A stretch of DNA of 64,000 nucleotides from Crassaminicella profunda (GTDB lineage: Bacteria; Bacillota; Clostridia; Peptostreptococcales; Thermotaleaceae). A program made the position numbers and the translations under genes. The notes below the pieces were generated by a model. It saw only the letters and a list, made by a program, of their open reading frames with translations, was not told the DNA's origin and ran no database searches. Shown piece by piece: positions 1-10,236 of the stretch; the stretch's first letter is position 1; the number at the start of each line of letters is the position of its first letter. The DNA is taken from the NCBI RefSeq assembly GCF_019884785.1, contig NZ_CP082326.1:2225355-2289354 (forward strand), written 5' to 3'.

Positions 1-148
1 TTACTGGTTGTAAAAGGGTATAAGGTGTACATAATACTACCTCTACATCTGTTCCTGCAACACGGTCTTTAATATTTTCTACAAATTCAACTGCTTCTTT
101 AATCGTTTTATTCATTTTCCAGTTTCCTGCAATAATAGGCATTCTCAT
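1..148 (-). CDS. tpiA: Triosephosphate isomerase, N-terminal part (cut by window edge)
   Basis: Only the first 49 codons are inside the window. They begin [15 protein letters not shown], the diagnostic start of TpiA with the substrate-binding Asn and Lys of the NWKMN motif. The enzyme interconverts dihydroxyacetone phosphate and glyceraldehyde 3-phosphate in the cytoplasm. The ATG at 148 has a GGGGG ribosome site just upstream and lies 18 bases after the pgk stop, so it is the next gene of the cggR-gap-pgk-tpi operon. The rest of the gene lies outside the window. Confidence 0.93.
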   Translation of the reverse strand, partial: MRMPIIAGNWKMNKTIKEAVEFVENIKDRVAGTDVEVVLCTPYTLLQPV

Positions 149-166
149 GATTTTACCCCCTGTAAA

Positions 167-1357
167 TTACTTGTCATTAATCGCAACAATACCAGGTAGT
201 TCTTTTCCTTCTAGAAATTCTAGACTTGCTCCACCACCTGTTGATATATGCGTCATTTGATCAGCAAATCCAAGTTGCTCTGCTGCCGCAGCACTGTCTC
301 CACCACCAATAATCGTTGTACCTTCACATGCAGCCATAGCTTCTGCAACACCTTTTGTACCTAGTGCAAAAGCTGGCATTTCAAATACACCCATTGGCCC
401 ATTCCAAACAACTGTTTTTGCTTGTTTTATAGCTTTACTAAAGATTTCTATACTTTCTTTTCCTGTATCAAGTCCCATTACATCCGCAGAAATATTCTCA
501 ACCTTTACAGTTTTATGTTCTGCATCTGCCTTAAATTCCTTGGCTACAACTACATCTACAGGTAACAATAAATTTACGCCTTTATCTTGTGCTTTTTTCA
601 TTAATTCTTTTGCTAATTCAACTTTATCTTCTTCAAGTAAAGAAGTTCCTATTTCAAGTCCTTTTGCTTTTAAGAATGTATATGCCATTCCACCACCGAT
701 AATCAATGTATCCACTTTTTCTAACAAGTTGTTAATTACACCGATCTTATCAGATACCTTTGCTCCACCTAATATAGCAACAAATGGCTTTTCAGGACTT
801 GTTAAGGCTTTTCCTATCACATCGATTTCCTTTTGAATTAAATAGCCTGATACGCATGGTAGATAATCTGCAACTCCTGCTGTTGAAGCATGAGCTCTAT
901 GAGCTGTACCAAAAGCATCATTTACAAAAACTTCTCCTAAACTTGCTAATTCCTTTGCAAAATCAGGATTATTTTTTGTTTCTTCTTTTCTAAATCTAAC
1001 ATTTTGAAGTAGTACAACTTCTCCATCTTTCATTTCTGAGACAGCTTTTTTTGCACTTTCACCAACTACTGCATCATCTGCTGCAAAAATTACTTCTTTT
1101 CCTAATAATTCTGCAAGTCTTTTTGCTACTGGCTCAAGACTAAATTTTTGATTAGGTTCTCCTTTAGGTCTCCCTAAATGAGACATCAAAACTACTTTTG
1201 CTTCGTTCTCAACAAGATACTTTATTGTTGGAAGCGCTGCTCGGATACGAATATCATCTGTTATATTCTTATTTTCATCCATAGGTACATTAAAGTCACA
1301 ACGCGCGAGTACCTTCTTACCTTTTACTTGAATATCTTCGATATTTTTCTTATTCAA
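167..1357 (-). CDS. pgk: Phosphoglycerate kinase
   Basis: This 396-residue protein has the normal length of bacterial phosphoglycerate kinase. It makes ATP from 1,3-bisphosphoglycerate and ADP in lower glycolysis. Visible family marks are the N-terminal substrate segment [10 protein letters not shown], the SHLGRPKG loop, the [12 protein letters not shown] segment, the hinge [13 protein letters not shown] and the C-terminal nucleotide loop GGGDSAAA, so both Rossmann-like lobes are intact. It follows gap after a hairpin-containing spacer and precedes tpiA by 18 bases, consistent with one CggR-controlled unit. Confidence 0.97.
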   Translation of the reverse strand: MNKKNIEDIQVKGKKVLARCDFNVPMDENKNITDDIRIRAALPTIKYLVENEAKVVLMSHLGRPKGEPNQKFSLEPVAKRLAELLGKEVIFAADDAVVGESAKKAVSEMKDGEVVLLQNVRFRKEETKNNPDFAKELASLGEVFVNDAFGTAHRAHASTAGVADYLPCVSGYLIQKEIDVIGKALTSPEKPFVAILGGAKVSDKIGVINNLLEKVDTLIIGGGMAYTFLKAKGLEIGTSLLEEDKVELAKELMKKAQDKGVNLLLPVDVVVAKEFKADAEHKTVKVENISADVMGLDTGKESIEIFSKAIKQAKTVVWNGPMGVFEMPAFALGTKGVAEAMAACEGTTIIGGGDSAAAAEQLGFADQMTHISTGGGASLEFLEGKELPGIVAINDK

Positions 1358-1454
1358 TACCCTTTCACCTCTACTCTTTAGATTATACTACTCTATATAT
1401 GTAACATACTATTTGCTATTCGTCAATGATTTATGTTATGTTATCTTGAATAGA

Positions 1455-1482
1455 GGGTTCAATCTTGTATCAGATTGAACCC
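1455..1482 (-). other. Stable hairpin in the gap-pgk spacer
   Basis: An 11-bp perfect inverted repeat (GGGTTCAATCT with AGATTGAACCC, 6-base loop) lies 14 bases after the gap stop codon. In the direction of transcription it is followed by CTCTATTCAAG rather than a T-run, so a complete intrinsic terminator is not supported. A partial terminator or an mRNA processing/stability element separating abundant gap message from pgk-tpi is more likely. That role is an inference; the stem is seen directly. Confidence 0.55.
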
Positions 1483-1496
1483 AACATTCATAATTT

Positions 1497-2528
<1,032 letters not shown>

Positions 2529-2539
2529 TTATATGTATT

Positions 2540-3583
2540 TTATATTAAGATTTCTCTTGCTAACCCTTCATCAATCACCAATGTAAGATTCTCATTTAAT
2601 CTGCTTATGGCAATAATTGCTTCAGCTTTTTCAGTTCCTGCAGCTACACCAATAACATGTTGCATCTCTTTATAGTGATTTAAACTAACACCCACAGTAT
2701 TTACTTCTTGTATAATTTCTCCATCTTTATTAAAATAATATCCAAAAGCTTCTGCTACAGCGCCTTGCTCTTTTAAACTATTAATTTTCTCTTGGCGCAA
2801 GCCTCTTCTTATAGCCATTTTATCAGCTCTACCTATTCCAAAAACAAGGACTCCTATTTTTTGAATATAATCTACTACTTCCTTTATATTTGGATCTTCT
2901 GATAAACTTTTTAAAAGCTCTTTTGATATGTTATCAGGCATATGAAGGAGATTATAAGATGCATTAAGCTTCTTTGCAACCTTTGCTGCAATAGTATTAG
3001 CTTGATTTTCTACATTCTTTCCTAGTCCTCCACGAGCTGGAATAACAGCTATGTCAGATTGCTTTATTTCCTCTTCACCCATTTCCTGGGCAATCATAGC
3101 CATTGTTTGCCCTCCTGTAATACCTATAACAGTCTGGCTTTCCAATACAGATTTAAGATAAACTGACGCAACCCGACCAATTTCTCTTAAAACAAGTTCG
3201 TCTTCATCATAGAAACCAGGAACAATTAATACTTTCTTTATTTTTAGTTTTTCTACAACCTCTTCTTCAATGCCATTAAGGCCTTTAAACCTATGTATAT
3301 ATCTTCTTAATACTTCTAAACTAGTGTAACCAAATTTTGTGATATTCATTCCTTCAGCTTTAATATCTATGAATCCCTGTTCCTTTAAAACATTCACTTC
3401 TTTACGTACAATTCTTTCTCCCATTCCCAATTCACTTGCCAAATTTCTTCTTCCAATGGGTTGATAATAATGGATGAGTCTAAGCATTTTATATCGATTG
3501 ATTAAAGTTTCTACAAATTCTGGTACAATTCTTTTTTGAATCTCAATCCATTGATCAATTTCAGCATTTTCTTTTCTTTGCAT
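2540..3583 (-). CDS. cggR: CggR, central glycolytic genes regulator (SorC/DeoR family)
   Basis: The protein has an N-terminal winged helix (about residues 30-75, with IGRRNLASELGMGERIVRKEV as the recognition region) and a C-terminal SorC-type sugar-phosphate-binding domain (GITGGQTMAMIA, VIPARGG and VFGIGRADKMA loops). In B. subtilis the homologue represses gapA-pgk-tpi and is released by fructose 1,6-bisphosphate. The open frame runs 34 codons further upstream, but that stretch overlaps the operator, so the ATG at 3583 (MQRKENAEIDQW, 347 residues, close to the 340 of B. subtilis CggR) is chosen. Gene order and operator make the identification firm. Confidence 0.92.
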   Translation of the reverse strand: MQRKENAEIDQWIEIQKRIVPEFVETLINRYKMLRLIHYYQPIGRRNLASELGMGERIVRKEVNVLKEQGFIDIKAEGMNITKFGYTSLEVLRRYIHRFKGLNGIEEEVVEKLKIKKVLIVPGFYDEDELVLREIGRVASVYLKSVLESQTVIGITGGQTMAMIAQEMGEEEIKQSDIAVIPARGGLGKNVENQANTIAAKVAKKLNASYNLLHMPDNISKELLKSLSEDPNIKEVVDYIQKIGVLVFGIGRADKMAIRRGLRQEKINSLKEQGAVAEAFGYYFNKDGEIIQEVNTVGVSLNHYKEMQHVIGVAAGTEKAEAIIAISRLNENLTLVIDEGLAREILI

Positions 3584-3626
3584 AACGCATATGCCCCTTT
3601 TAGAATTTCCCATGTTTTTACTCATT

Positions 3627-3663
3627 GGGACTTTTTTAGTCCCTATAGACATTTTTTGTCCCG
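3627..3663 (-). promoter_or_regulatory. CggR operator, two direct repeats
   Basis: Read on the minus strand there are two adjacent repeats, CGGGACAAAAAATGTC and GGGACTAAAAAAGTCC, separated by TATA. This matches the known B. subtilis arrangement of two CGGGAC-N6-TGTC type repeats bound by CggR dimers. The site lies about 20-55 bases downstream of the predicted transcription start, so bound CggR would act as a roadblock or block promoter clearance and so regulate its own operon. Confidence 0.87.
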
Positions 3664-3689
3664 TATGGGTTAAAAAAATATTCAACTAT

Positions 3690-3718
3690 AGAATAGCATA
3701 ATTTTGTATAAATATCAA
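3690..3718 (-). promoter_or_regulatory. Sigma-A promoter of the cggR-gap-pgk-tpi operon
   Basis: On the minus strand TTGATA (3713-3718) and TATTCT (3690-3695) are separated by exactly 17 bases. The predicted start is near 3683, immediately upstream of the two-repeat CggR operator. It lies between the rpoN terminator and cggR. Confidence 0.75.
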
Positions 3719-3748
3719 TAAAAAAAGACGTGAAATTTCACGTCTTTT
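3718..3748 (-). terminator. Intrinsic terminator after rpoN
   Basis: The 13-bp palindrome AAAAGACGTGAAA/TTTCACGTCTTTT overlaps the rpoN stop codon and runs into a T-rich tract on the minus strand. It separates rpoN from the glycolytic promoter. Confidence 0.88.
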
Positions 3749-5135
3749 AAAATCTTTTTCGTTTTGAAGAAGATAATATCTTCATCTCATCTCGATATTT
3801 TGCAACCGTTCTTCTTGAAATCTCAATCCCTTTTTCCTTTAATTTATCTGATATAGCTTGGTCACTAAGAGGTTTTCTAATATTTTCATGATCAATCATA
3901 TCCTTAATCATGCTCTTAATACTTTCTGAAGCAATTCCTTCTCCCATTCTATTCGATACACCACTCGTAAAAAAGAATTTCATTTCAAAAACCCCTCGTG
4001 GGCTTTGCATATATTTACCATTAACTGCTCTACTTACTGTTGATTCATGGATTCCCACTTCATCAGCAATCTGCTTTAAAGTTAAAGGTTTTAAGCATTT
4101 TCTTCCTTTTTCAAAAAAGTCCATCTGGTAATCTAAAATAGCTTTCACAACATTATAAATGGTTTGTCTTCTTTGCTCTATACTTTTAATCAACCACATG
4201 GCTGAATTTAATTTTCCCGTGAGAAATTTTGATGTATTTGAATCTTTATTTTCATGTACTAACATTTTTCTATAATATGAACTAATAGACAATCTTGGCG
4301 CCGTACTATCATTCACCAGGATAACGTATTCCCCATCAATCTTTTCTACAGTCACATCAGGCGTAATATACTTGATTTCTTCTCCTGAACTGAAAGCTCT
4401 GCCTGGCTTAGGTTCTAGGGTTTTAATAAAATCTGTAATCTGTTGAACTTTCTTTGTAGATATATTTAAATTTTTAGAAATATTCATCAATCTATTCTCT
4501 GCCACATCATCTAAATGCTCTGATATGACTTTTAAAATTTTAGAATCCTCAATTCCTTTTTGCTTAACCTGAATCAATAAACATTCTTCTAGGCTTCTAG
4601 CAGCAATACCAGGTGGATCAAAGGTTTGAATAACTGATAATATTTTTTCTACTGTTTCTTCATTTACATGAAAATAAGAAGCTATTTCAGAAATGTTTAT
4701 ATTTAAATATCCCTTTACATCTAGACTTTCTATAATATACTTTCCTATGCTTGTAAATTGTTCTTTTAAAATAGCAAATTGTAATTGAAATAATAAATGC
4801 TCTGTTAATGTAATATCTGCAGACACAAATTGTTCAAAGGATACTTCTTCTTTATCTTTATGGTAATTGGGCTGTTTATAGCTTATATCATCATATTCTT
4901 TAAAATACTCTTTCCAATCCACTTCCTGCTTTTCCGTTTTTTCTTCTTGTTTTTTTCTTAGTTCGCCTTCTCGAGAGGCGCCTAAATCGAGAAGAGGGTT
5001 GATTAGTACTTGCTCGTCAATAAATTGATTTAATTCTTGATGATTGTATTGTAGTATCTGAATAGCTTGTTTTAACTCAGGGGTCATTACTAATTTTTGC
5101 ACTTGTTCTATATTCAAATTAAACCCTAATCTCAT
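3747..5135 (-). CDS. rpoN: RNA polymerase sigma-54 factor
   Basis: A 462-residue sigma-54 factor. The activator-interaction region I is at the N-terminus (VMTPELKQAIQILQYN and the INPLL segment), followed by an acidic Lys/Glu-rich linker (about 55-90), the core-binding domain, the HTH region (IADEVGIHESTVSRAVNGKYM) and the C-terminal RpoN box SRRTVAKYRDEM that reads the -24 element. It directs transcription from -24/-12 promoters and needs AAA+ activators. One such promoter and activator lie about 26 kb away in this window. The gene has its own terminator and appears monocistronic. Confidence 0.96.
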   Translation of the reverse strand: MRLGFNLNIEQVQKLVMTPELKQAIQILQYNHQELNQFIDEQVLINPLLDLGASREGELRKKQEEKTEKQEVDWKEYFKEYDDISYKQPNYHKDKEEVSFEQFVSADITLTEHLLFQLQFAILKEQFTSIGKYIIESLDVKGYLNINISEIASYFHVNEETVEKILSVIQTFDPPGIAARSLEECLLIQVKQKGIEDSKILKVISEHLDDVAENRLMNISKNLNISTKKVQQITDFIKTLEPKPGRAFSSGEEIKYITPDVTVEKIDGEYVILVNDSTAPRLSISSYYRKMLVHENKDSNTSKFLTGKLNSAMWLIKSIEQRRQTIYNVVKAILDYQMDFFEKGRKCLKPLTLKQIADEVGIHESTVSRAVNGKYMQSPRGVFEMKFFFTSGVSNRMGEGIASESIKSMIKDMIDHENIRKPLSDQAISDKLKEKGIEISRRTVAKYRDEMKILSSSKRKRF

Positions 5136-5260
5136 CTCAAACCTTCACCCGCTCCCTTATATAAGTATTTATTAAATCATGATTTATTAGATTTATAACT
5201 TCTTTTTATCTCATTATATCATTAAATTTCATGGAAATAAAGTTACATAAATTCAATTTC

Positions 5261-5291
5261 AAGGAAAAAGACAAGGATTTCCCCTTGTCTT
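5261..5291 (-). terminator. Terminator of the nucleoside transporter operon
   Basis: A 9-bp stem (AAGACAAGG / CCTTGTCTT, 6-base loop) directly follows the last stop codon of the operon and is followed on the minus strand by TTTCC. Confidence 0.85.
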
Positions 5292-5293
5292 AT

Positions 5294-6226
5294 CTATCTT
5301 TCTCCTTTTTCGTATGGAACTCCACTTGCTGCAGGACCAGCTGATTTTCCAACAAATCCTACTAATATGACAAGTGTTATTATATATGGTAGCATAGCTA
5401 AAATCTGTGATGATATTTCAACAGCTGTACCACCTAAAAAGACTACTAATCCTTGAGCAGCACCAAATAGTAAGCAAGCCCACATAGCACCTTGAGGTTT
5501 CCATTTACCAAAAATCATAGCTGCAAGAGCAATAAAACCTTGTCCAGATATCAATGTAGGACGGAAATTAGAGACTACAGCAAGACTCATTGAAGCTCCT
5601 CCAAAGCCAGCAAATATTCCTGATAAAATGACACTTAAATATCTAATTTTATAAATATTAATCCCTAATGTATCTGCTGCTTTTGGATGTTCCCCTACAG
5701 CTCTAATTCTAAGACCCAGTTTTGTCTTATAAAGCATATACCATATAATAAACACTAAAATAAATGCAATATATACAGTAGCGTACTGATTGAGTACCAA
5801 GTCAAAGAATGAATTCTGTGCAAATATACCATCTAAAGGTCTAGGCATTTTACTGTCTAAGTCTATAGATTTTGTCATTGTAGCTCCTTCAAAGAAGATA
5901 CGACTTAAAAACAATGCAATTCCAGGTCCTAAAAAGTTAATGGCGATCCCTGATACTACTTGATCAGCTTCAAAGGTAACGGATGCAATGGCATGAAGCA
6001 CTGCTAAAAATCCACCTGCAAGCCCTGCACACATAAGCCCTAACCATGGATTTCCTGTAAAATAACCTACCGTTGCCCCCATAAGTGCTCCTAAAGTCAT
6101 CATTCCTTCAAGACCAATGTTAACAACTCCTGAGTTTTCAGAAATAACGCCTCCTAAAGCTGCAAAAATAAGTGGTGTTGCATACATTAATGTTGTACCA
6201 AGAATAAAACCTATATTATCAATCAT
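5294..6226 (-). CDS. nupQ: ABC transporter permease, NupQ/YufQ type (nucleoside uptake)
   Basis: A 310-residue polytopic membrane protein of the branched-chain/ribose permease family (BPD_transp_2). It starts with a hydrophobic segment followed by ALGGVISENSGVVNIGLEGMM, the signature loop of simple-sugar and nucleoside permeases. About eight to ten membrane spans are visible. It starts one base after the preceding permease ends and is the last gene of bmpA-nupO-nupP-nupQ. With NupP it should form the heterodimeric channel for nucleosides; the precise substrate cannot be read from sequence. Confidence 0.88.
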   Translation of the reverse strand: MIDNIGFILGTTLMYATPLIFAALGGVISENSGVVNIGLEGMMTLGALMGATVGYFTGNPWLGLMCAGLAGGFLAVLHAIASVTFEADQVVSGIAINFLGPGIALFLSRIFFEGATMTKSIDLDSKMPRPLDGIFAQNSFFDLVLNQYATVYIAFILVFIIWYMLYKTKLGLRIRAVGEHPKAADTLGINIYKIRYLSVILSGIFAGFGGASMSLAVVSNFRPTLISGQGFIALAAMIFGKWKPQGAMWACLLFGAAQGLVVFLGGTAVEISSQILAMLPYIITLVILVGFVGKSAGPAASGVPYEKGER

Positions 6227-7354
6227 TTATTTCACCTCTTTTCTTTTTCCTACAGTTAAAATCATTTTGATAAATTTCGGCATAGCTATGAAGAATACAA
6301 TCGTTCCCATTACAATGCTTACAACTTCAGAAGGTGCTCCCATAGCAGACTGAATCTTAGGTCCTCCATATTTGAGTGCCCCAAAAAGTATTCCTGCAAA
6401 AACACATCCAAAGGCTCCATTACTTCCAATCAAAGAAACTGCAATTCCATCAAATCCATATCCTTCCATAGCTGCTAAAATAGCAACTTGTTTAGATACA
6501 CCCATCACTTGTAATGCACCTGCAGCACCTGCTAATGCACCTGCAATAGTCATTGAAATAATCATACTTTTATTTACATTGATCCCACCATATTCAGCTG
6601 CATGTTTGTTAGAACCCACAGCTCTTAATTCATATCCTAATGTAGTTTTATTTAATATAAACCAAACCACAACGGCCAACAAAATAGCGCAGATAATTCC
6701 TAAATTTACAGGAGTTTTAAAAATGCTCTGTAGTACAGGATGTGCTTTAAACCACATTCTTCCTGGATCTGTATAACGCCACTTCTCTAAAATACCAATT
6801 GTTGCTGTATCCCATATTTTATAGGATGCTTCACTATTAGGTCTTTTAAACCCTTCTAGCATAATTACGTAATTGCTTAAATACAAAGCAATCCAGTTTA
6901 ACATAATCGTCGCGATAACTTCATGTACACCAAACTTGGCTTTTAAATATCCTGCAATACCTCCCCATAAGCCTGCTGCTGTAATGGCTGCAACAAATAC
7001 TACGATTGCATGAAGTCCAATAGGTAGTTTTACAAAATATCCTACTACCGTTGCCACTAAAGCACCAATAATAAACTGTCCTTCTGCACCAATGTTAAAA
7101 AGTCCTGTCTTAAAAGCAAAAGCAACAGAAAGACCCGTCATAATAAGAGGTGTAGCATAAATAATCGTATATGCCATATATTTAGGTTTTCCAAATATTC
7201 CTTTTAGCATAACCGTGTATGCTTCTATAGGGCTATATCCTGCTATCTTTAAAACAATAGCCCCTACAATAATTCCTAATAAAATAGACACTACTGTAAT
7301 CATCAAATTTCCACTAAGCAGCATTTCTTTCAATGAATTTTTTTTACTTTTCAT
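6227..7354 (-). CDS. nupP: ABC transporter permease, NupP/YufP type (nucleoside uptake)
   Basis: A 375-residue permease paired with the following one. It has a single N-terminal span (about 15-35), a periplasmic-side segment, then the permease core with the FKTGLFNIGAEGQFIIGAL loop typical of this family. The extra loop after the GGIAGYLKAKFGVHEVIATIMLNW region (about 190-230) is usual for the longer subunit. It overlaps the ATPase gene by 11 bases and abuts the next permease, indicating translational coupling. Confidence 0.88.
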   Translation of the reverse strand: MKSKKNSLKEMLLSGNLMITVVSILLGIIVGAIVLKIAGYSPIEAYTVMLKGIFGKPKYMAYTIIYATPLIMTGLSVAFAFKTGLFNIGAEGQFIIGALVATVVGYFVKLPIGLHAIVVFVAAITAAGLWGGIAGYLKAKFGVHEVIATIMLNWIALYLSNYVIMLEGFKRPNSEASYKIWDTATIGILEKWRYTDPGRMWFKAHPVLQSIFKTPVNLGIICAILLAVVVWFILNKTTLGYELRAVGSNKHAAEYGGINVNKSMIISMTIAGALAGAAGALQVMGVSKQVAILAAMEGYGFDGIAVSLIGSNGAFGCVFAGILFGALKYGGPKIQSAMGAPSEVVSIVMGTIVFFIAMPKFIKMILTVGKRKEVK

Positions 7355-8885
7355 TGCCTGTACCTCCTCCTGCCATCATGAGACCAAGGGTACTTTCATT
7401 GGTTTCCTTAGATTCTACAATGCCTACAATTTTCCCCTCATAAATTACTGCTATTCTATCAGCTACATTCATTACCTCATCTAATTCTAGTGATACAAGC
7501 AGTACAGCTTTATTATGATCCCTTTGTTCTACAAGAGATTTATGCACATATTCAATGGCTCCTACATCTAATCCCCTAGTAGGTTGAGCAGCAATCAACA
7601 ATTCTGGATTGTTTGTTACTTCCCTTGCAATAATTACCTTTTGCTGATTTCCACCTGATAAAGCTCGTGCCTTTAATGTCTCATCTACTGGACGAACATC
7701 AAACTTTTTTATTAATTCTTTTGCAAAGTTTTTGATTTTATCCTTTTGTAATATTCCTTTCTTTGCAAAAGGTGCTTTATGATAATTTTCTAATATCATA
7801 TTTTGTTCAACACTAAAATCTAACACTAATCCTCTTTTTTGTCTGTCTTCTGGGATAGTTGAAATTTTGTGCTCTAAAATATTTTTTGGTGTCCTTCCTG
7901 TAATATCTTCTCCCTGCATAAGAATTTTTCCTGATTCTACTTTTCGAAGTCCCGTAATCCCTTCAATTAATTCACTTTGTCCATTTCCATCAACACCTGC
8001 TATGCCCAAAATTTCCCCAGCGTGTACCTTTAATGATAGTCCATCCACTGCATTGATCCCACGGTTATCTTTTACTACTAACTTCTCTATTTCTAATACA
8101 ACTTCTCCCTTTTCTTTTTCTTTCTTTTCTACAACAAAGTTAACTTCTCTTCCAACCATCTTATTGGCTAGTTCTTCTTCAGTAGTTTCACTCACATCCA
8201 CTGTATCAATATGCTTTCCTCTACGAATAATTGTACAATAATCAGCAATCTCTTTTATTTCTTTTAATTTATGAGTGATAATGATAATACATTTCCCTTG
8301 CTCCGTAAGATTTCTAATAATCCCTATTAAGTCCTGAATCTCCTGAGGTGTCAACACGGCTGTAGGTTCATCTAAAATTAAAATTTCAGCTCCCCTATAT
8401 AATGCCTTTAAAATCTCTACTCTTTGTTGCATCCCTACAGTAATATCTTCTATTTTCGCATAAGGATCTACATGAAGCCCATATTTTTTAGATAATTCTT
8501 CCACATGTGAAACCGCTTCCTTAATATCCAACTTTCCGAAACTAGTAGTTGTTTCCTTCCCTAATATAATATTTTCTGCTACAGTAAAAGGCTCTACCAG
8601 CATAAAATGTTGGTGTACCATACCTATTCCATGTTGAATAGCTATATTAGGGTCTGTCATTGTTACCGTTTTCCCATTAATCGTTATTTCACCAAATGTA
8701 GGTTGATATAGACCATACAAAATGTTCATAAGGGTAGTCTTTCCCGCTCCGTTTTCGCCTAGTAAAGCGTGTACTTCTCCTTTATGAACAGTCAAATTGA
8801 TACTATCGTTTGCAGTAAAATTACCGAAAACTTTTGTAATATTTTTCATTTCTACAGCTTTTTCATCAAACTTGATGTGGTTCAA
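7344..8885 (-). CDS. nupO: ABC transporter ATP-binding protein, NupO/YufO type
   Basis: A 513-residue protein with two ABC ATPase domains in tandem, as in sugar and nucleoside importers. Domain 1 has Walker A GENGAGKTT and Walker B LILDEPTAVLTPQE. Domain 2 has the degenerate nucleotide loop GVDGNGQSELIE and signature LSGGNQQKVIIARE, so the second site is probably asymmetric, as is usual for this family. It powers import of the substrate delivered by the BmpA lipoprotein and lies between that gene and the permeases. Confidence 0.92.
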   Translation of the reverse strand: MNHIKFDEKAVEMKNITKVFGNFTANDSINLTVHKGEVHALLGENGAGKTTLMNILYGLYQPTFGEITINGKTVTMTDPNIAIQHGIGMVHQHFMLVEPFTVAENIILGKETTTSFGKLDIKEAVSHVEELSKKYGLHVDPYAKIEDITVGMQQRVEILKALYRGAEILILDEPTAVLTPQEIQDLIGIIRNLTEQGKCIIIITHKLKEIKEIADYCTIIRRGKHIDTVDVSETTEEELANKMVGREVNFVVEKKEKEKGEVVLEIEKLVVKDNRGINAVDGLSLKVHAGEILGIAGVDGNGQSELIEGITGLRKVESGKILMQGEDITGRTPKNILEHKISTIPEDRQKRGLVLDFSVEQNMILENYHKAPFAKKGILQKDKIKNFAKELIKKFDVRPVDETLKARALSGGNQQKVIIAREVTNNPELLIAAQPTRGLDVGAIEYVHKSLVEQRDHNKAVLLVSLELDEVMNVADRIAVIYEGKIVGIVESKETNESTLGLMMAGGGTGNEK

Positions 8886-8914
8886 TAGAATAACCTCCTA
8901 ATCACTTAATACCG

Positions 8915-8945
8915 AAGCAGCCCAGACTGTTTGCCTGAGCTGCTT
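8915..8945 (-). other. Intergenic hairpin between bmpA and nupO
   Basis: AAGCAGC pairs with GCTGCTT, extended by CAG/CTG after one mismatch. No T-run follows, so it is more likely to stabilise the upstream bmpA message or partly attenuate the downstream genes than to terminate fully. Such elements are common after binding-protein genes that must be made in excess of the transporter. Confidence 0.5.
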
Positions 8946-8972
8946 AGTGTTCATTCTATTATATCACTTTTT

Positions 8973-10016
8973 TTATTGAAATTCATTAAAAGTTTTTTCA
9001 TTATAAGGAACTACAATTTTTTCATCTATAATTTGTTGTTTTAACTCTTCTACTTCTTTTAAGATTTCAGCTGGTACATGTTTGTCAGAAGTTGGAGCAA
9101 TATCTACACCGCCTTCTTTAAGTCCATAAACAACTGTTGTTCCACCTGGGAATTTTCCGTCCTTTAATCCTTCTGCCATATTAAATACTGCATTGTCAAC
9201 ACGCTTCATTGCTGAAGTAATTACATTTTCTGGTGCTAGTGCATTTTGATCTCTATCTACACCAATTGCTTTTTTATTTTGTTCCTTAGCAGCTTCAATT
9301 ACACCGTCACCAACGCCACCTGCAGCATGGAATACAATATCTGCACCATCTTTGTACATTTGGTTTGCAATAGCTTTCCCTTTAGCAGCATCTGTGAAAG
9401 AATCCGCATATTGAACTAAAACTTTTACATCTTTATTAGCAGCCTTTACACCAGCCATATATCCATATTGAAAACCATCAATAACATTCCCTTTAATACC
9501 ACCAACAAATCCAACTTTTCCTGTTTCTGTCATTTTTCCTGCTATGTATCCAACAAGGAATGATGGTTGCTCTTGTTTAAATACTACACCTACTGCATTT
9601 TCTGGTGTTTCTTCATAAGCAAAATCGATAATCGCATATTTTTGCTCAGGATTCTTTACCGCTTCTTCTTTTACTAAATCTCCCATTTTAAATCCAATAC
9701 CCCAAATCAAGTCATTTTCATCGTCTAAGAGCGTTTCCATATTTGGGCCATAATCAGCATCTTGCTTAGATTCTTTATAAGAAGCTTTAATTCCTAATTC
9801 TTCTTCAGCTCTTTGTAAACCTTCCCAAGCTGATTGGTTAAATGATTGGTCGTTTACTCCACCTACATCTGTTACCATAGCAATTTTCATAGTTACTTCT
9901 TCAGCTGGCTTTTCTGCTGGCTCTTTTGGTTGTTCTGGTGCTTTTTCCCCACAACCTGCTAATAATCCAGCAGCCAGTATTCCTGTCAATAAAATTGTCA
10001 ATCCCTTTTTAAACAT
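8973..10016 (-). CDS. bmpA: BmpA-family nucleoside-binding lipoprotein
   Basis: A 347-residue solute-binding lipoprotein. It begins with a signal peptide ending in the lipobox LLAGC (Cys at about residue 22), then a Pro/Glu/Lys-rich linker, then a Bmp/PnrA fold with conserved MVTDVGGVNDQSFNQSAWEG, DLIWGIGF and GVDRDQNALAP. Family members bind purine nucleosides at the outer membrane face and deliver them to the NupOPQ channel. It heads the operon. A TATAAT at 10175-10180 on the minus strand could be its -10 box, but no well-placed -35 was found, so the promoter is unassigned. Confidence 0.9.
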   Translation of the reverse strand: MFKKGLTILLTGILAAGLLAGCGEKAPEQPKEPAEKPAEEVTMKIAMVTDVGGVNDQSFNQSAWEGLQRAEEELGIKASYKESKQDADYGPNMETLLDDENDLIWGIGFKMGDLVKEEAVKNPEQKYAIIDFAYEETPENAVGVVFKQEQPSFLVGYIAGKMTETGKVGFVGGIKGNVIDGFQYGYMAGVKAANKDVKVLVQYADSFTDAAKGKAIANQMYKDGADIVFHAAGGVGDGVIEAAKEQNKKAIGVDRDQNALAPENVITSAMKRVDNAVFNMAEGLKDGKFPGGTTVVYGLKEGGVDIAPTSDKHVPAEILKEVEELKQQIIDEKIVVPYNEKTFNEFQ

Positions 10017-10204
10017 GTAGAATTCCTCCTCTATTTTAATTTCCTATAAAAAGGACAATACTATATATTCGACATTAGATGTGAAAACCCTTTATAATTT
10101 CTTTAATTTTTTAATAATCGCTCTAATAGATATATATACTATCTTCATATTTATTTTTTCATTTTATTCACAACATTATACTTAAAGTTCTAATAAAAAT
10201 TAGT

Positions 10205-10236
10205 CAAATAAAAACTTCGGCATAGCCGAAGTTTTT
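10205..10236 (-). terminator. Terminator of the glycine reductase operon
   Basis: A 12-bp stem AAAAACTTCGGC/GCCGAAGTTTTT with a 3-base loop overlaps the grdD stop codon and is followed by TTTTTATTTG on the minus strand. Confidence 0.92.

Noticed and set aside
3584-3685. N-terminal extension of CggR by 34 residues
   Set aside because: The extension is encoded by the operator repeats and the leader, and the shorter form matches the known family length.
10017-10209. Purine riboswitch upstream of the nucleoside transporter
   Set aside because: The conserved purine aptamer core was not found; only an AT-rich leader with one TATAAT is present.
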